Positions 8,022 through 15,940 of a DNA stretch of 64,000 bases are shown here, in pieces; position 1 is the stretch's first letter; each line of letters begins with the position of its first letter. Made by a program: the position numbers and the translations under genes. Origin of the DNA: Nereida sp024640765 (GTDB lineage: Bacteria; Pseudomonadota; Alphaproteobacteria; Rhodobacterales; Rhodobacteraceae). The notes beneath the pieces were generated by a model. That model searched no databases. It was given only the letters and a program-made list of their open reading frames with translations, and was not told the origin of the DNA. The stretch spans positions 190,218-254,217 of the forward strand of contig JAHEEK010000001.1 of NCBI GenBank assembly GCA_024640765.1, given 5' to 3'.

Positions 8022-9110
8022 ATGACTAAAGTTCGTTACGGCATCATCGGATGCGGCATGATGGCCGGAGAGCACATCCGCAATATTGCGCTCATTGAAG
8101 GAGCGGTTGTGACCGCCACTTATGATCCGGTGCGCGAGTTGGCTGAACAGGCGGCTGCCCTTGCAGGCGGCGCTGAGGTAGTTGAAAGTTTTGATGCACT
8201 TTTGGCCCGCGATGATGTGGATGCGCTTGTGATCGTCAGCCCCAACCATTTGCACATTGGCCAGCTTGAGCAAATCGCGGCCTACAAGCATCGCCCAGTT
8301 TTGTGCGAAAAGCCGCTTTATACCGACCCTGCGCAGGCAGCACAGGTTCAGGCATTTGCGGCCAATTATACAGCGCCGGTTTGGGTCGCTATGGAATACC
8401 GATATATGCCGCCAATTGCGACGTTGCTACAAGAAGCAGTATCGGTAACGGGTATTGTGAAAATGCTGACCATTCGCGAGCACCGCTTTCCGTTCCTGCC
8501 CAAAGTGGGCGATTGGAACCGTTTTAATGCAAACACTGGCGGCACGCTGGTTGAAAAATGCTGTCATTTCTTTGATCTGATGCGCCTTGTCATGAAGGAT
8601 GAGCCTGTGCGGATTATGGCCAGTGCAGGCCAGTCAGTGAACCACCTTGATGAAACCTACGATGGTCAAACGCCTGATATTTGGGACAACGGCTACGTGA
8701 TTGTGGATTTTGCCAAAGGCGCGCGGGCAATGCTTGAATTGTGTATGTTTGCGGAAGGCTCAAAGTACCAAGAAGCCGTAAGCGCCGTGGGGCCGAAGGG
8801 TAAAATTGAGTGTCTTGTTCCGGGGCCACGCCGTTTCTGGCCGGATCATTTGGGGCCGGCACCGATCCCGCAGGTGTTGGTCAGCCCGCGTAACCCCGCA
8901 GGTGAGACGGTTATCGACGTGCCTATTGATCCGACTATTCTGGATGCGGGGGATCATAATGGCTCTACGTTCTATCAACATCGCAAGTTTTTCGACGTAT
9001 GTCTTGGGCACGGTACAGTTGAAGTGACACTTGATGATGGAGCGCGCGCTGTTGCTATGGGGCTTGCGGCGCAGCAATCTGCGCGCGAGGGCCGTGCGAT
9101 ATTGCTATAA
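8022..9110 (+). CDS. Gfo/Idh/MocA family oxidoreductase
   Basis: 362 aa NAD(P)-dependent dehydrogenase. N-terminal Rossmann motif YGIIGCGMMAGEHI at ~6-19, the family signature CEKPLYTD with catalytic Lys at ~102, and the C-terminal domain with GGTLVEKCCHFFDLM (~175-190) carrying the catalytic His. Members oxidise or reduce sugars, inositols and related polyols. Co-oriented with the GntR regulator 12 nt upstream. Together with the divergent operon it forms a small catabolic island; the substrate is not evident. Confidence 0.9.
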   Translation: MTKVRYGIIGCGMMAGEHIRNIALIEGAVVTATYDPVRELAEQAAALAGGAEVVESFDALLARDDVDALVIVSPNHLHIGQLEQIAAYKHRPVLCEKPLYTDPAQAAQVQAFAANYTAPVWVAMEYRYMPPIATLLQEAVSVTGIVKMLTIREHRFPFLPKVGDWNRFNANTGGTLVEKCCHFFDLMRLVMKDEPVRIMASAGQSVNHLDETYDGQTPDIWDNGYVIVDFAKGARAMLELCMFAEGSKYQEAVSAVGPKGKIECLVPGPRRFWPDHLGPAPIPQVLVSPRNPAGETVIDVPIDPTILDAGDHNGSTFYQHRKFFDVCLGHGTVEVTLDDGARAVAMGLAAQQSAREGRAILL

Positions 9111-9181
9111 CGCTGCCCGCATTCGGTTGGCTGGGCAATAATCAGGATGCATTGCTCAAACGCACAGGGTAAACGCAGCGT

Positions 9182-10237
9182 ATGACACGACCCGATCAAA
9201 TGACTTTGCTGAAATCAGCTCGCCTGTCTGTGGCACCGATGATGGACTGGACGGACCGCCATTGCCGTACTTTTCACCGCGTGCTGTCAGATCATGCGTT
9301 ACTCTATACTGAAATGGTAACGGCGCCGGCGTTGGTGCGAGGCGGGGCGCGGCATTTGCTTCGCTTTGATCCGTCCGAGCAACCAGTGGCCTTGCAGCTT
9401 GGGGGGGCTGACCCAAAAGAGCTGGCTGAGGCGGCCGCCATGGGCGCGGATGAGGGCTATGCTGAGATTAATTTGAATTGTGGTTGTCCCAGTGACCGTG
9501 TCCAGTCTGGCAGCTTTGGCGCCGTATTGATGGAGCGCCCGGATATTGTCGCTGAATGCTGTGCTACAATGATCGATGCGCAGGACGTCGAGGTAACAGT
9601 CAAGTGCCGTATCGGAGTAGACTACCAAGACCCCGCCAAAGTGCTGCCTGATTTTCTTGCGCGGGTAAGTGCAGCCGGTGTGGGGCGCTTTACCATCCAT
9701 GCGCGCAAAGCTTGGCTTCAAGGGCTAAGCCCGAAGGAAAACCGCGATATTCCGCCGTTGGATTATGAGTTGGTTGTGCAAATGAAGGAAATGTTCCCCC
9801 ATCTGCATCTTTCTATCAATGGCGGTGTGGCAAGCTTGGATGAAGCCGAAGCGCTGCTTGAACGCGGTTTGGACGGTGTCATGGTGGGGCGCGCTGCATA
9901 TCATGATCCTGCCGCGATCTTGTCGCAGGCGGATCAGCGCATTTGGGCCAAGCGCGGACCGCGCCCGATGGATGACGTGATTGAGGCGATGGCCAGCCAT
10001 ATCGAAGCGCACCTCGCCGACGGCGGTAGGCTGCACCAAGTCACACGTCACATGCTGGGGCTGTTTTCTGGACAACCCGGTGCGCGTGCATGGCGGCGCT
10101 ATCTGTCTGAGCATGCCCCAAAAAACGGAGCGGACGCGCAAGTCCTGCGCGACGCTTATGATCTTATCAAACAAGCGGCAGAAACCGCACAGAATGGCGA
10201 AAACATAGCCTTAAAAGATATATCAGACGACACATGA
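9182..10237 (+). CDS. dusA: tRNA-dihydrouridine(20/20a) synthase DusA
   Basis: 351 aa FMN-dependent enzyme that reduces uridines in the tRNA D-loop. DusA hallmarks: LSVAPMMDWTDRHCR at the N-terminus, VALQLGGADP, INLNCGCPSDRVQSGSFGA with the catalytic Cys (~100), FTIHARKAWLQGLSPKENR (DusA-specific), and the FMN phosphate-binding GLDGVMVGRAAYHDP. Alternative ATG six codons in. Immediately followed by a TauE/SafE gene (13 nt gap). Confidence 0.96.
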   Translation: MTRPDQMTLLKSARLSVAPMMDWTDRHCRTFHRVLSDHALLYTEMVTAPALVRGGARHLLRFDPSEQPVALQLGGADPKELAEAAAMGADEGYAEINLNCGCPSDRVQSGSFGAVLMERPDIVAECCATMIDAQDVEVTVKCRIGVDYQDPAKVLPDFLARVSAAGVGRFTIHARKAWLQGLSPKENRDIPPLDYELVVQMKEMFPHLHLSINGGVASLDEAEALLERGLDGVMVGRAAYHDPAAILSQADQRIWAKRGPRPMDDVIEAMASHIEAHLADGGRLHQVTRHMLGLFSGQPGARAWRRYLSEHAPKNGADAQVLRDAYDLIKQAAETAQNGENIALKDISDDT

Positions 10238-10250
10238 GAAGGGCGCCTAA

Positions 10251-11075
10251 ATGCCTGAGGTAGCTGAATTAATACCGTTGGTGACGACCCTTTTGGCGTT
10301 TAGTGCCTTTGCGGGCGTGCTTGCTGGTCTTTTAGGGGTCGGTGGGGGCATCGTACTGGTCCCAGGGTATTTTTACCTGTTGTCGTCGCTTGGCTATGAT
10401 GGCCCTCAGCTGATGCAGGTCTGTGTTGCGACGTCACTTGCCACGATTGTTGTGACCTCTGTGCGATCGGTCCAAAGTCAACACGAAAAGGGCTCTGTAA
10501 ACTGGGAAATGCTGCGGGCGTGGACGCCGGGAATTGCGCTTGGCGCAGTTGTCGGCGTTTGGATTGCGTCAGAACTTAAATCAGTCACCCTGCAAGGCAT
10601 TTTCGGCAGTTTAGGGCTTTTGGTGGGGCTCTATATGGCGTTTGGTCGACCGCATTGGCGATTAGGCGATGTTTTGCCGCGCGGCGTTGTGGGATATATC
10701 ACCTCGTTGGTCGTTGGATTTTTGTCAGTGCTCATGGGCATTGGCGGCGGGGCGTTCTGCGTGCCTTACCAAACCCTGTTCAACGTTCCGATCCACCGCG
10801 CGGTGGCGACGGCGGCTGGTTTGGGTGCGCTGATCGCAGTGCCATCTGCGATTGGGTTTCTGTTCGTTGAGATTGAGCCAAGCTCTAAGCCGCCGCTCAC
10901 TTTCGGGGCAATAAACGTGGTCGCCTTCGGTCTGACAATTTCGATGACATGGCTGACCGCGCCGCTTGGGGCAAAGCTTGCCCACTGGATGGACCCCAAG
11001 CCATTAAAACGTGCGTTTGCGTTTTTCTTAATTTGCGTTGCGGGCAATATGTTGCGCGGCGTGTTTTTGGCATAA
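10251..11075 (+). CDS. TauE/SafE family sulfite or organic anion exporter
   Basis: 274 aa inner-membrane protein with about eight hydrophobic segments. The duplicated family motif is visible: GLLGVGGGIVLVPGYF near residue 25 and SVLMGIGGGAFCVPY near 165. Substrates in this family include sulfite, sulfoacetate and other C2/C3 anions; none can be assigned here. AAGGGCG ribosome site before the ATG. Spaced closely after dusA and before the next gene, so possibly co-transcribed. Confidence 0.88.
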   Translation: MPEVAELIPLVTTLLAFSAFAGVLAGLLGVGGGIVLVPGYFYLLSSLGYDGPQLMQVCVATSLATIVVTSVRSVQSQHEKGSVNWEMLRAWTPGIALGAVVGVWIASELKSVTLQGIFGSLGLLVGLYMAFGRPHWRLGDVLPRGVVGYITSLVVGFLSVLMGIGGGAFCVPYQTLFNVPIHRAVATAAGLGALIAVPSAIGFLFVEIEPSSKPPLTFGAINVVAFGLTISMTWLTAPLGAKLAHWMDPKPLKRAFAFFLICVAGNMLRGVFLA

Positions 11076-11085
11076 CTTGTAGGTT

Positions 11086-11844
11086 ATGGGACTGCTTGGA
11101 TCATCTGGCTTTGTGATTTACCCGCACGATCCGCGGGTGGCGGAATGGTCTGACAAAGCAGCAGAGCTCATGCGCCCGATCGCACGAGATCCTGCGGTGC
11201 AGGCGGCTAATTTGCGGCACGGTAATACGTGGTTTGTGGGTGTGGACGCGCTTCCAAATACGCCGGACGGGGCCATTGGTGATGTGCCGCTGTTGGGGGC
11301 GTGGCGCAATGCTGTTCCAGCGCTGCCTTTGCACCGCGCGCAGGTTTCGATCATTTACCCCGGCTACCCCAAACAAGACGTGGGCGAGAGTGACGCCAAC
11401 CACCGCTACCGTTTGAACCGATCAGCTGCCCATGTGGATGGCTTGCTGCCCGTTGGTCTGCAAAAACGACGCTTTGCAATGGAGTATCACGCCTATATTT
11501 TGGCGATCCCGCTGGGTAAAGTCGCTGCTGCGCCAACGGTCGTTTGGGAGGGAAGTCAGACTATTATGCAACGTGCGCTTCGTGAAGCGATCGGTGATGC
11601 GGACCCCTCACAAGTCGATATCACTGACGCCTATCAAGCGGCTCGGCGTGAGGTATTTGACTGCTGCACAAAGGCTCCGCTCAATATCACAAAAGGGCAG
11701 GCGGCTCTGCTACATCCGTTTTTGCTGCACGGTACTGATCCTTGGGATCCAGAGATTGCTGACCCAGACGGATACGGTCGAATGGTAGCGTTTTTTCGTC
11801 CAGATTTGGGCGATGGGCGTGCTTGGTTGGATACTGAGCTATAA
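11086..11844 (+). CDS. Uncharacterised protein, putative Fe(II)-dependent dioxygenase fold
   Basis: 252 aa. I do not recognise a named family. It contains an HxD element (AAHVDGLLP, ~118-126) and a distal His followed by Arg (HPFLLHGTDPW, then YGRMVAFFRP near the C-terminus). HxD...H plus a C-terminal Arg is the iron and 2-oxoglutarate arrangement of double-stranded beta-helix oxygenases such as the phytanoyl-CoA family. That is an inference from motif order, not an established assignment. It starts 10 nt after the TauE/SafE stop, so the two may act together. Confidence 0.7.
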   Translation: MGLLGSSGFVIYPHDPRVAEWSDKAAELMRPIARDPAVQAANLRHGNTWFVGVDALPNTPDGAIGDVPLLGAWRNAVPALPLHRAQVSIIYPGYPKQDVGESDANHRYRLNRSAAHVDGLLPVGLQKRRFAMEYHAYILAIPLGKVAAAPTVVWEGSQTIMQRALREAIGDADPSQVDITDAYQAARREVFDCCTKAPLNITKGQAALLHPFLLHGTDPWDPEIADPDGYGRMVAFFRPDLGDGRAWLDTEL

Positions 11845-11877
11845 AGTCCGTTGCTTGTTTCGCACCGGCAGCGAAAG

Positions 11878-11914
11878 CCTGCGGCGCGGATATTTATCAA
11901 CAAAAGAACGCAGG
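11878..11914 (+). repeat. Dispersed 3'-intergenic element, copy 1
   Basis: Core GGATATTTATCAACAAAAGA at 11888-11907, framed by a 6-bp inverted repeat CCTGCG (11878-11883) / CGCAGG (11909-11914). Lies in the convergent gap between the putative oxygenase and DUF1289. Matches copies at 22456-22490 and (reverse strand) 25401-25422. Confidence 0.7.
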
Positions 11915-11915
11915 T

Positions 11916-12152
11916 TTAGCGCTTTAAACGTGCGGCCCGTCCGCCGCGGCGTTGCTTTAGCTGGGATGCGCGGCTTGGCAGGTCATCCATTACGTTCTTT
12001 CGCGCGTCGGCCGACAGGGATGACCATACACCGATCTCGTCAATTGATCGCAAGCAGCCTGTGCAAAGCCGCGTTTCAGGGTGGATAACGCAAATATTTA
12101 CGCAAGGACTTTCGATCTCGGCGCGTTGCCAAACGGGGGCATCTGTCGGCAT
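11916..12152 (-). CDS. DUF1289 domain-containing protein
   Basis: 78 aa. Four cysteines in the DUF1289 order: SPCVNICVIHPETRLCTGCLR (residues ~15-35), consistent with a small metal-binding knuckle, followed by a basic tail RRGGRAARLKR. Function of the family is unknown. Its start is followed 4 nt upstream by the ruvX stop, so it is the last gene of ccmI-ruvX-DUF1289. Confidence 0.9.
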   Translation of the reverse strand: MPTDAPVWQRAEIESPCVNICVIHPETRLCTGCLRSIDEIGVWSSLSADARKNVMDDLPSRASQLKQRRGGRAARLKR

Positions 12153-12156
12153 AGTT

Positions 12157-12636
12157 TCATCCCTTTAAATGGCGCAGACGATCCAGCGCGCCTTGCAAGA
12201 TATATCCGGCGGCAACGTGGTCAATGACTTCTGCGCGTCGTTTGCGTGATGTGTCCGCCTCAATCAGTGCGCGTTCCGCCGCGACGGTCGACAGGCGTTC
12301 GTCCCAAAAGGTGATGGGGACCTTGGCAAAAGCCTCAAGCCGTTCAAGGTTGCGGGCGAACGCGCGTGTAGATTGGGCGCGGGGGCCTTCTGTTCCGTCC
12401 ATGTTGCGTGGCAGGCCTAGCACAATGCCCCCAACTTCGCGGTGGGCGCAGATTTTTGCCAAGGAGGCAGCATCCACGCCGAACTTCTTGCGCTTGATGG
12501 TTTCCAATGGGGTGGCCACTGACATTAATGTATCACTAACGGCAACGCCCAAGGTAACTGTGCCCAGATCAAGACCCGCAAGGGCCGTGAAACTCGGCAG
12601 CGTCTTTGCAAACTCTGCGATGTCTTCAAAAATCAT
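12157..12636 (-). CDS. ruvX: Holliday junction resolvase RuvX (YqgF)
   Basis: 159 aa RNase H-fold nuclease of the YqgF family, implicated in 16S rRNA 5'-end processing and Holliday junction resolution. Conserved acidic sites are visible: AGLDLGTVTLGVAVSD (~20-35), the central LPRNMDGTEGPRAQ and WDERLSTVAAE, and a C-terminal DHVAAGYILQ. Overlaps the ccmI stop by 4 nt (12633-12636), so translation is coupled. Confidence 0.95.
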   Translation of the reverse strand: MIFEDIAEFAKTLPSFTALAGLDLGTVTLGVAVSDTLMSVATPLETIKRKKFGVDAASLAKICAHREVGGIVLGLPRNMDGTEGPRAQSTRAFARNLERLEAFAKVPITFWDERLSTVAAERALIEADTSRKRRAEVIDHVAAGYILQGALDRLRHLKG

Positions 12637-13874
12637 TGGGGTATCCCTGACGCGTCTGCTGCGCGTTTGATAATGGCAAGGGCTTCAGGCGCGTCCGCAA
12701 AGCTTTCTTTGGCGTTTTGCCAAATTGCGGCGGCGGCGTCGATCTCGTCCAAAACGCCGTATGCATTGATCAGACGTGCCCAATCGGCGGGTGTGCCGCC
12801 TTCGGTTGCAAGGCGTGTGTTGAGCGTGCTGACCATGCCACGGATCATTGCTGTGCGGTCCTCAGCTGTCATATCACGCGCTGCGGCGATGGCTTCGGTA
12901 GAGGGGCCAGCGGCATCAGGTGGCAGCTGATACCGAATGCCCGCACGGTCCGCTAAGTCCTCGATCTCGGCGCGGATGGGAACAACCCAAGGGTCCACGG
13001 GGCTGCTGGCATCCAAGAGTTGACGCCAAAGCTGGAAAGCCCGGTCTGGCCTACCTGTTTGGGCAAACATGCGCCCGATGTAAAAGCGTGACTGCGGTTG
13101 GTTGGCGTCTTTTTGCAGCGCTTGGGCAAAGGCGTTCTCGGCCTCGGGTGAGACATAACCGCCTGCCGCCAGAACCATAAACTCACCCACCAATGCCCAG
13201 TCTTCGGCTGCGGCGTCATCACCTTGGGCACGGATCACGTTTTGTTGGGCCGTGTAAGCAGCGGTGTAATTGCCAAGCCGCGCTTCTGCGTTTGCCAACA
13301 GGCTTTGACCGCGTGCGTCATCTGGCCGTTCCGCGACTGTGGTGCGCAAAGTCTCAACCAACTCAAGATAGCCTTCGGGCAATTGTTCAGCTGTGGGCTT
13401 TCTGAGTGTTTGGCTGGCCTGGCTCTGGGCCATTTCTTGGCTGGGACGCTCGGCGCGCAGCTGTTCGGCGATGCGTAGGCGTTCCGCGTGGGGCAGGTCC
13501 CCGTAGCCGGGCGCGCCAATCGTTGCATAAAGCCCCAACGCACCTGCAATCACTGCAGTACCGCCCAAAACTGCGGCAGCCTTGGTAACCGGTGCTGGTG
13601 CGTGGGCGGCTGTACCGTTTTGGGCCTGTTCAGATGCGTCGGCGGCCAAAATACGGCGCGAGATTTCAAGGCGGACGGCATCTGCTTGGTCTTCTGTGAC
13701 AATGCCGCGTGCCAAGTCGCGGTCAACTTCGGCGAGCTGTGCTTTGTATACATTCACATCATAGCTTTTGGAATCTGCATCAGCATCGGCCGTGCGCCAA
13801 AACGCCGCGACAATCCAAATCATCGCACTCAGCGCAAGACTGCCGGAAATTGTCCAAAATATAAGCCAAATCAT
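12633..13874 (-). CDS. ccmI: c-type cytochrome biogenesis protein CcmI
   Basis: 413 aa haem-lyase-complex component that chaperones apocytochrome c. Two N-terminal membrane segments: WLIFWTISGSLALSAMIWIV, and one near residues 95-115 after the linker with YKAQLAEVDRDLARGIV. The periplasmic part holds TPR-like repeats (ARGQSLLANAEARLGNYTAA, SRFYIGRMFAQTGRPDRAF). I use the ATG at 13874; an upstream GTG at 13901 adds nine residues and lies within the leader. No other ccm genes are nearby. Confidence 0.9.
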   Translation of the reverse strand: MIWLIFWTISGSLALSAMIWIVAAFWRTADADADSKSYDVNVYKAQLAEVDRDLARGIVTEDQADAVRLEISRRILAADASEQAQNGTAAHAPAPVTKAAAVLGGTAVIAGALGLYATIGAPGYGDLPHAERLRIAEQLRAERPSQEMAQSQASQTLRKPTAEQLPEGYLELVETLRTTVAERPDDARGQSLLANAEARLGNYTAAYTAQQNVIRAQGDDAAAEDWALVGEFMVLAAGGYVSPEAENAFAQALQKDANQPQSRFYIGRMFAQTGRPDRAFQLWRQLLDASSPVDPWVVPIRAEIEDLADRAGIRYQLPPDAAGPSTEAIAAARDMTAEDRTAMIRGMVSTLNTRLATEGGTPADWARLINAYGVLDEIDAAAAIWQNAKESFADAPEALAIIKRAADASGIPQ

Positions 13875-14067
13875 GGTTTTTCTGCCTTTTTCATGCTGCA
13901 CTATCTAGCGGCTTCGGAACCAAACAAAAAGAGGCCTTGATCATCTGTGCGCAGTTGTCGCAAAACCGCAGGGAAGCGACGCCGCGCGGCTTTCAGCGCA
14001 TGTTGACCCGTGGCATCACTACCTCAAGATCGATCCTTTCTGCGCCACTTATGTATGAGGCTGCCCG

Positions 14068-15312
14068 ATGAAGAAATATTCTGCATTCGCAATCGCGAAA
14101 GAGGCTTTGACATATCACAAAGGGTGGGGCCGTGCGTGGGCAAAACCTGCGCCTAAAAGCCATTATGATGTGATCATTGTCGGCGCTGGTGGTCATGGAT
14201 TGGCCACTGCGTATTACTTGGGGCGCAACTTTGGCATCACAAACGTAGCGATTATCGAGAAAGGTTGGCTGGGTGGTGGTAATACTGGCCGCAACACGAC
14301 GATTATCCGGTCAAACTACCTGCAAGACCCATCCGCTGCGATTTATGAAAAAGCCCGCAGTTTGTACGAGACCCTGTCGCAGGATCTGAACTACAACATT
14401 ATGTTCAGCCCGCGCGGTGTAATCATGCTGGCGCAGACCCATCACGAGGTGCGCGGCTATAAACGCACGGCCCACGCAAATGCGTTGCAAGGCGTTACGA
14501 CAGAATGGATTGAGCCTAAGCGCGTCAAAGAACTGGTGCCGATCATTAACTTGGATGGCCCCCGATACCCTGTTCTGGGTGGCCTGTGGCAAGCGCGTGG
14601 CGGTACGGCACGTCACGATGCGGTTGCGTGGGGCTATGCCCGCGCGTGTTCCGACATGGGTATGGACATTATTCAGCAAACCGAAGTGACAGCGGTGAAA
14701 CGTTCGGGCGGGAAAGTGACAGGCGTTACTACGACCCAAGGCGATATCAGCTGTAACAAGCTTGGTGTTGTCGTTGCAGGACATTCCGGCGTGCTTGCGG
14801 ATATGGCGGGCTTCCGTCTGCCTATCGAATCTGTGCCGCTGCAGGCGTTGGTGTCAGAGCCGATTAAGCCGTGCATGGACGTGGTTGTGATGGCCAATAC
14901 GGTCCACGGTTACATGAGCCAATCTGACAAAGGTGAGATGGTCATCGGTGGTGGTACAGACAGCCATAACGCCTATACACAGCGTGGATCTTTCCATCAC
15001 GTTGAGGAAACAGTGCGTGCGCTTTGTGAGACATTCCCGATGATCTCGCGCCTAAAGATGCTGCGCCAATGGGGGGGTATCGTTGATGTGACGGGTGACC
15101 GCTCGCCGATTTTGTCCAAGACGCCAGTTGAGGGCATGTTCATCAACTGCGGTTGGGGGACAGGCGGGTTCAAGGCAATTCCGGGATCTGGCTGGGGCAT
15201 GGCAGAGTTGATCGCCAAAGGACATTCACCTTTGACCGATCAGTTCGGCTTGGACCGTTTCCGCGAAGGCCGCTTCATCGACGAAAGTGTCGCCGCAGGG
15301 GTGGCGCACTGA
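14068..15312 (+). CDS. soxB: Sarcosine oxidase subunit beta
   Basis: 414 aa flavoprotein subunit of heterotetrameric sarcosine oxidase, which demethylates sarcosine to glycine and yields methylene-THF and H2O2. N-terminal dinucleotide fold YDVIIVGAGGHGLATAYYLG (~32-51), and GNTGRNTTIIRSNY. The C-terminal WGTGGFKAIPGSGW corresponds to the covalent-flavin and substrate region of the family. GAGG ribosome site. First gene of soxBDAG, though separated from soxD by a 298 nt gap that holds an opposite-strand gene. Confidence 0.96.
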   Translation: MKKYSAFAIAKEALTYHKGWGRAWAKPAPKSHYDVIIVGAGGHGLATAYYLGRNFGITNVAIIEKGWLGGGNTGRNTTIIRSNYLQDPSAAIYEKARSLYETLSQDLNYNIMFSPRGVIMLAQTHHEVRGYKRTAHANALQGVTTEWIEPKRVKELVPIINLDGPRYPVLGGLWQARGGTARHDAVAWGYARACSDMGMDIIQQTEVTAVKRSGGKVTGVTTTQGDISCNKLGVVVAGHSGVLADMAGFRLPIESVPLQALVSEPIKPCMDVVVMANTVHGYMSQSDKGEMVIGGGTDSHNAYTQRGSFHHVEETVRALCETFPMISRLKMLRQWGGIVDVTGDRSPILSKTPVEGMFINCGWGTGGFKAIPGSGWGMAELIAKGHSPLTDQFGLDRFREGRFIDESVAAGVAH

Positions 15313-15323
15313 TGCCGACGATG

Positions 15324-15515
15324 TCAGTTCTTTTTGTCGTCGCGTTCGGCCTTGGCGGCAGCGCTGCCAAAAGCAATCAGGTCGCTCACGTCAACCTCGC
15401 GTCCGCCTCTGGCGGCTTTGCGGCGCTTGATAGCGGCCTGTTCGCGCAAAAACATGATAACGGCAAAAGCAACAACTGCTGCGCTGATACACAGCAAAAT
15501 AGTGGTCTGATCCAA
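15324..15515 (-). CDS. Small single-pass membrane protein, opposite strand within sox operon
   Basis: 63 aa: a short N-terminus, one hydrophobic segment (TILLCISAAVVAFAVIMFL, ~4-22), then a basic stretch REQAAIKRRKAARGGR and a mixed-charge tail ending AERDDKKN. An ideal ribosome site, GAAAGGAG, sits about 7 nt before the ATG, and composition follows the positive-inside rule. It fills the soxB-soxD gap exactly without overlapping either. Function unknown. Transcription of the sox operon would run antisense through it. Confidence 0.7.
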   Translation of the reverse strand: MDQTTILLCISAAVVAFAVIMFLREQAAIKRRKAARGGREVDVSDLIAFGSAAAKAERDDKKN

Positions 15516-15610
15516 GGGTTCACTCCTTTCGTGGTGCGTGTACTGAACGCCCTTGTCTCAGGCCTAACAGTAAAACCCATCGATTTCGCCCTAAATAACG
15601 GAGCTGCCCG

Positions 15611-15940
15611 ATGCTGATCCTTACATGCCCATATTGCGGCGTCGCTGCAGATGAAACAGAGCTGTCTGCTGGCGGCGAAGCGCACGTTAAACGTGAGACA
15701 GTTGGCGCGGATGACGCGGCGTTTGAACAGTATTTGTTCCAGCGCGAAAATCCCAAAGGCATTCATTTTGAGCGCTGGCGTCACGCAGCCGGTTGCGGCA
15801 AGTGGTTCCACGCGGCGCGCTGCACCAATACGCTTGAAGTGTTTGGCACCTACAGCGCGCAAACGCTTGAGCCTCCGAAAAACATCACTGACGCGATTAG
15901 CGCCGCCCGGCCGGGTTGGACATGGAGAAACTTTTCATGA
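15611..15940 (+). CDS. soxD: Sarcosine oxidase subunit delta
   Basis: 109 aa zinc-containing subunit of heterotetrameric sarcosine oxidase. Zinc ligands of the family are visible: CPYCG at residues 6-10, and HAAGCGKWFHAARC around 58-71. Usual length for the family is about 90-110 aa. Its TGA overlaps the soxA ATG (ATGA), so the two are translationally coupled. Confidence 0.95.
   Translation: MLILTCPYCGVAADETELSAGGEAHVKRETVGADDAAFEQYLFQRENPKGIHFERWRHAAGCGKWFHAARCTNTLEVFGTYSAQTLEPPKNITDAISAARPGWTWRNFS

Noticed and set aside
13875..13901. Upstream GTG start for ccmI
   Set aside because: Adds nine hydrophilic residues before the first membrane segment; the ATG at 13874 fits the family start.
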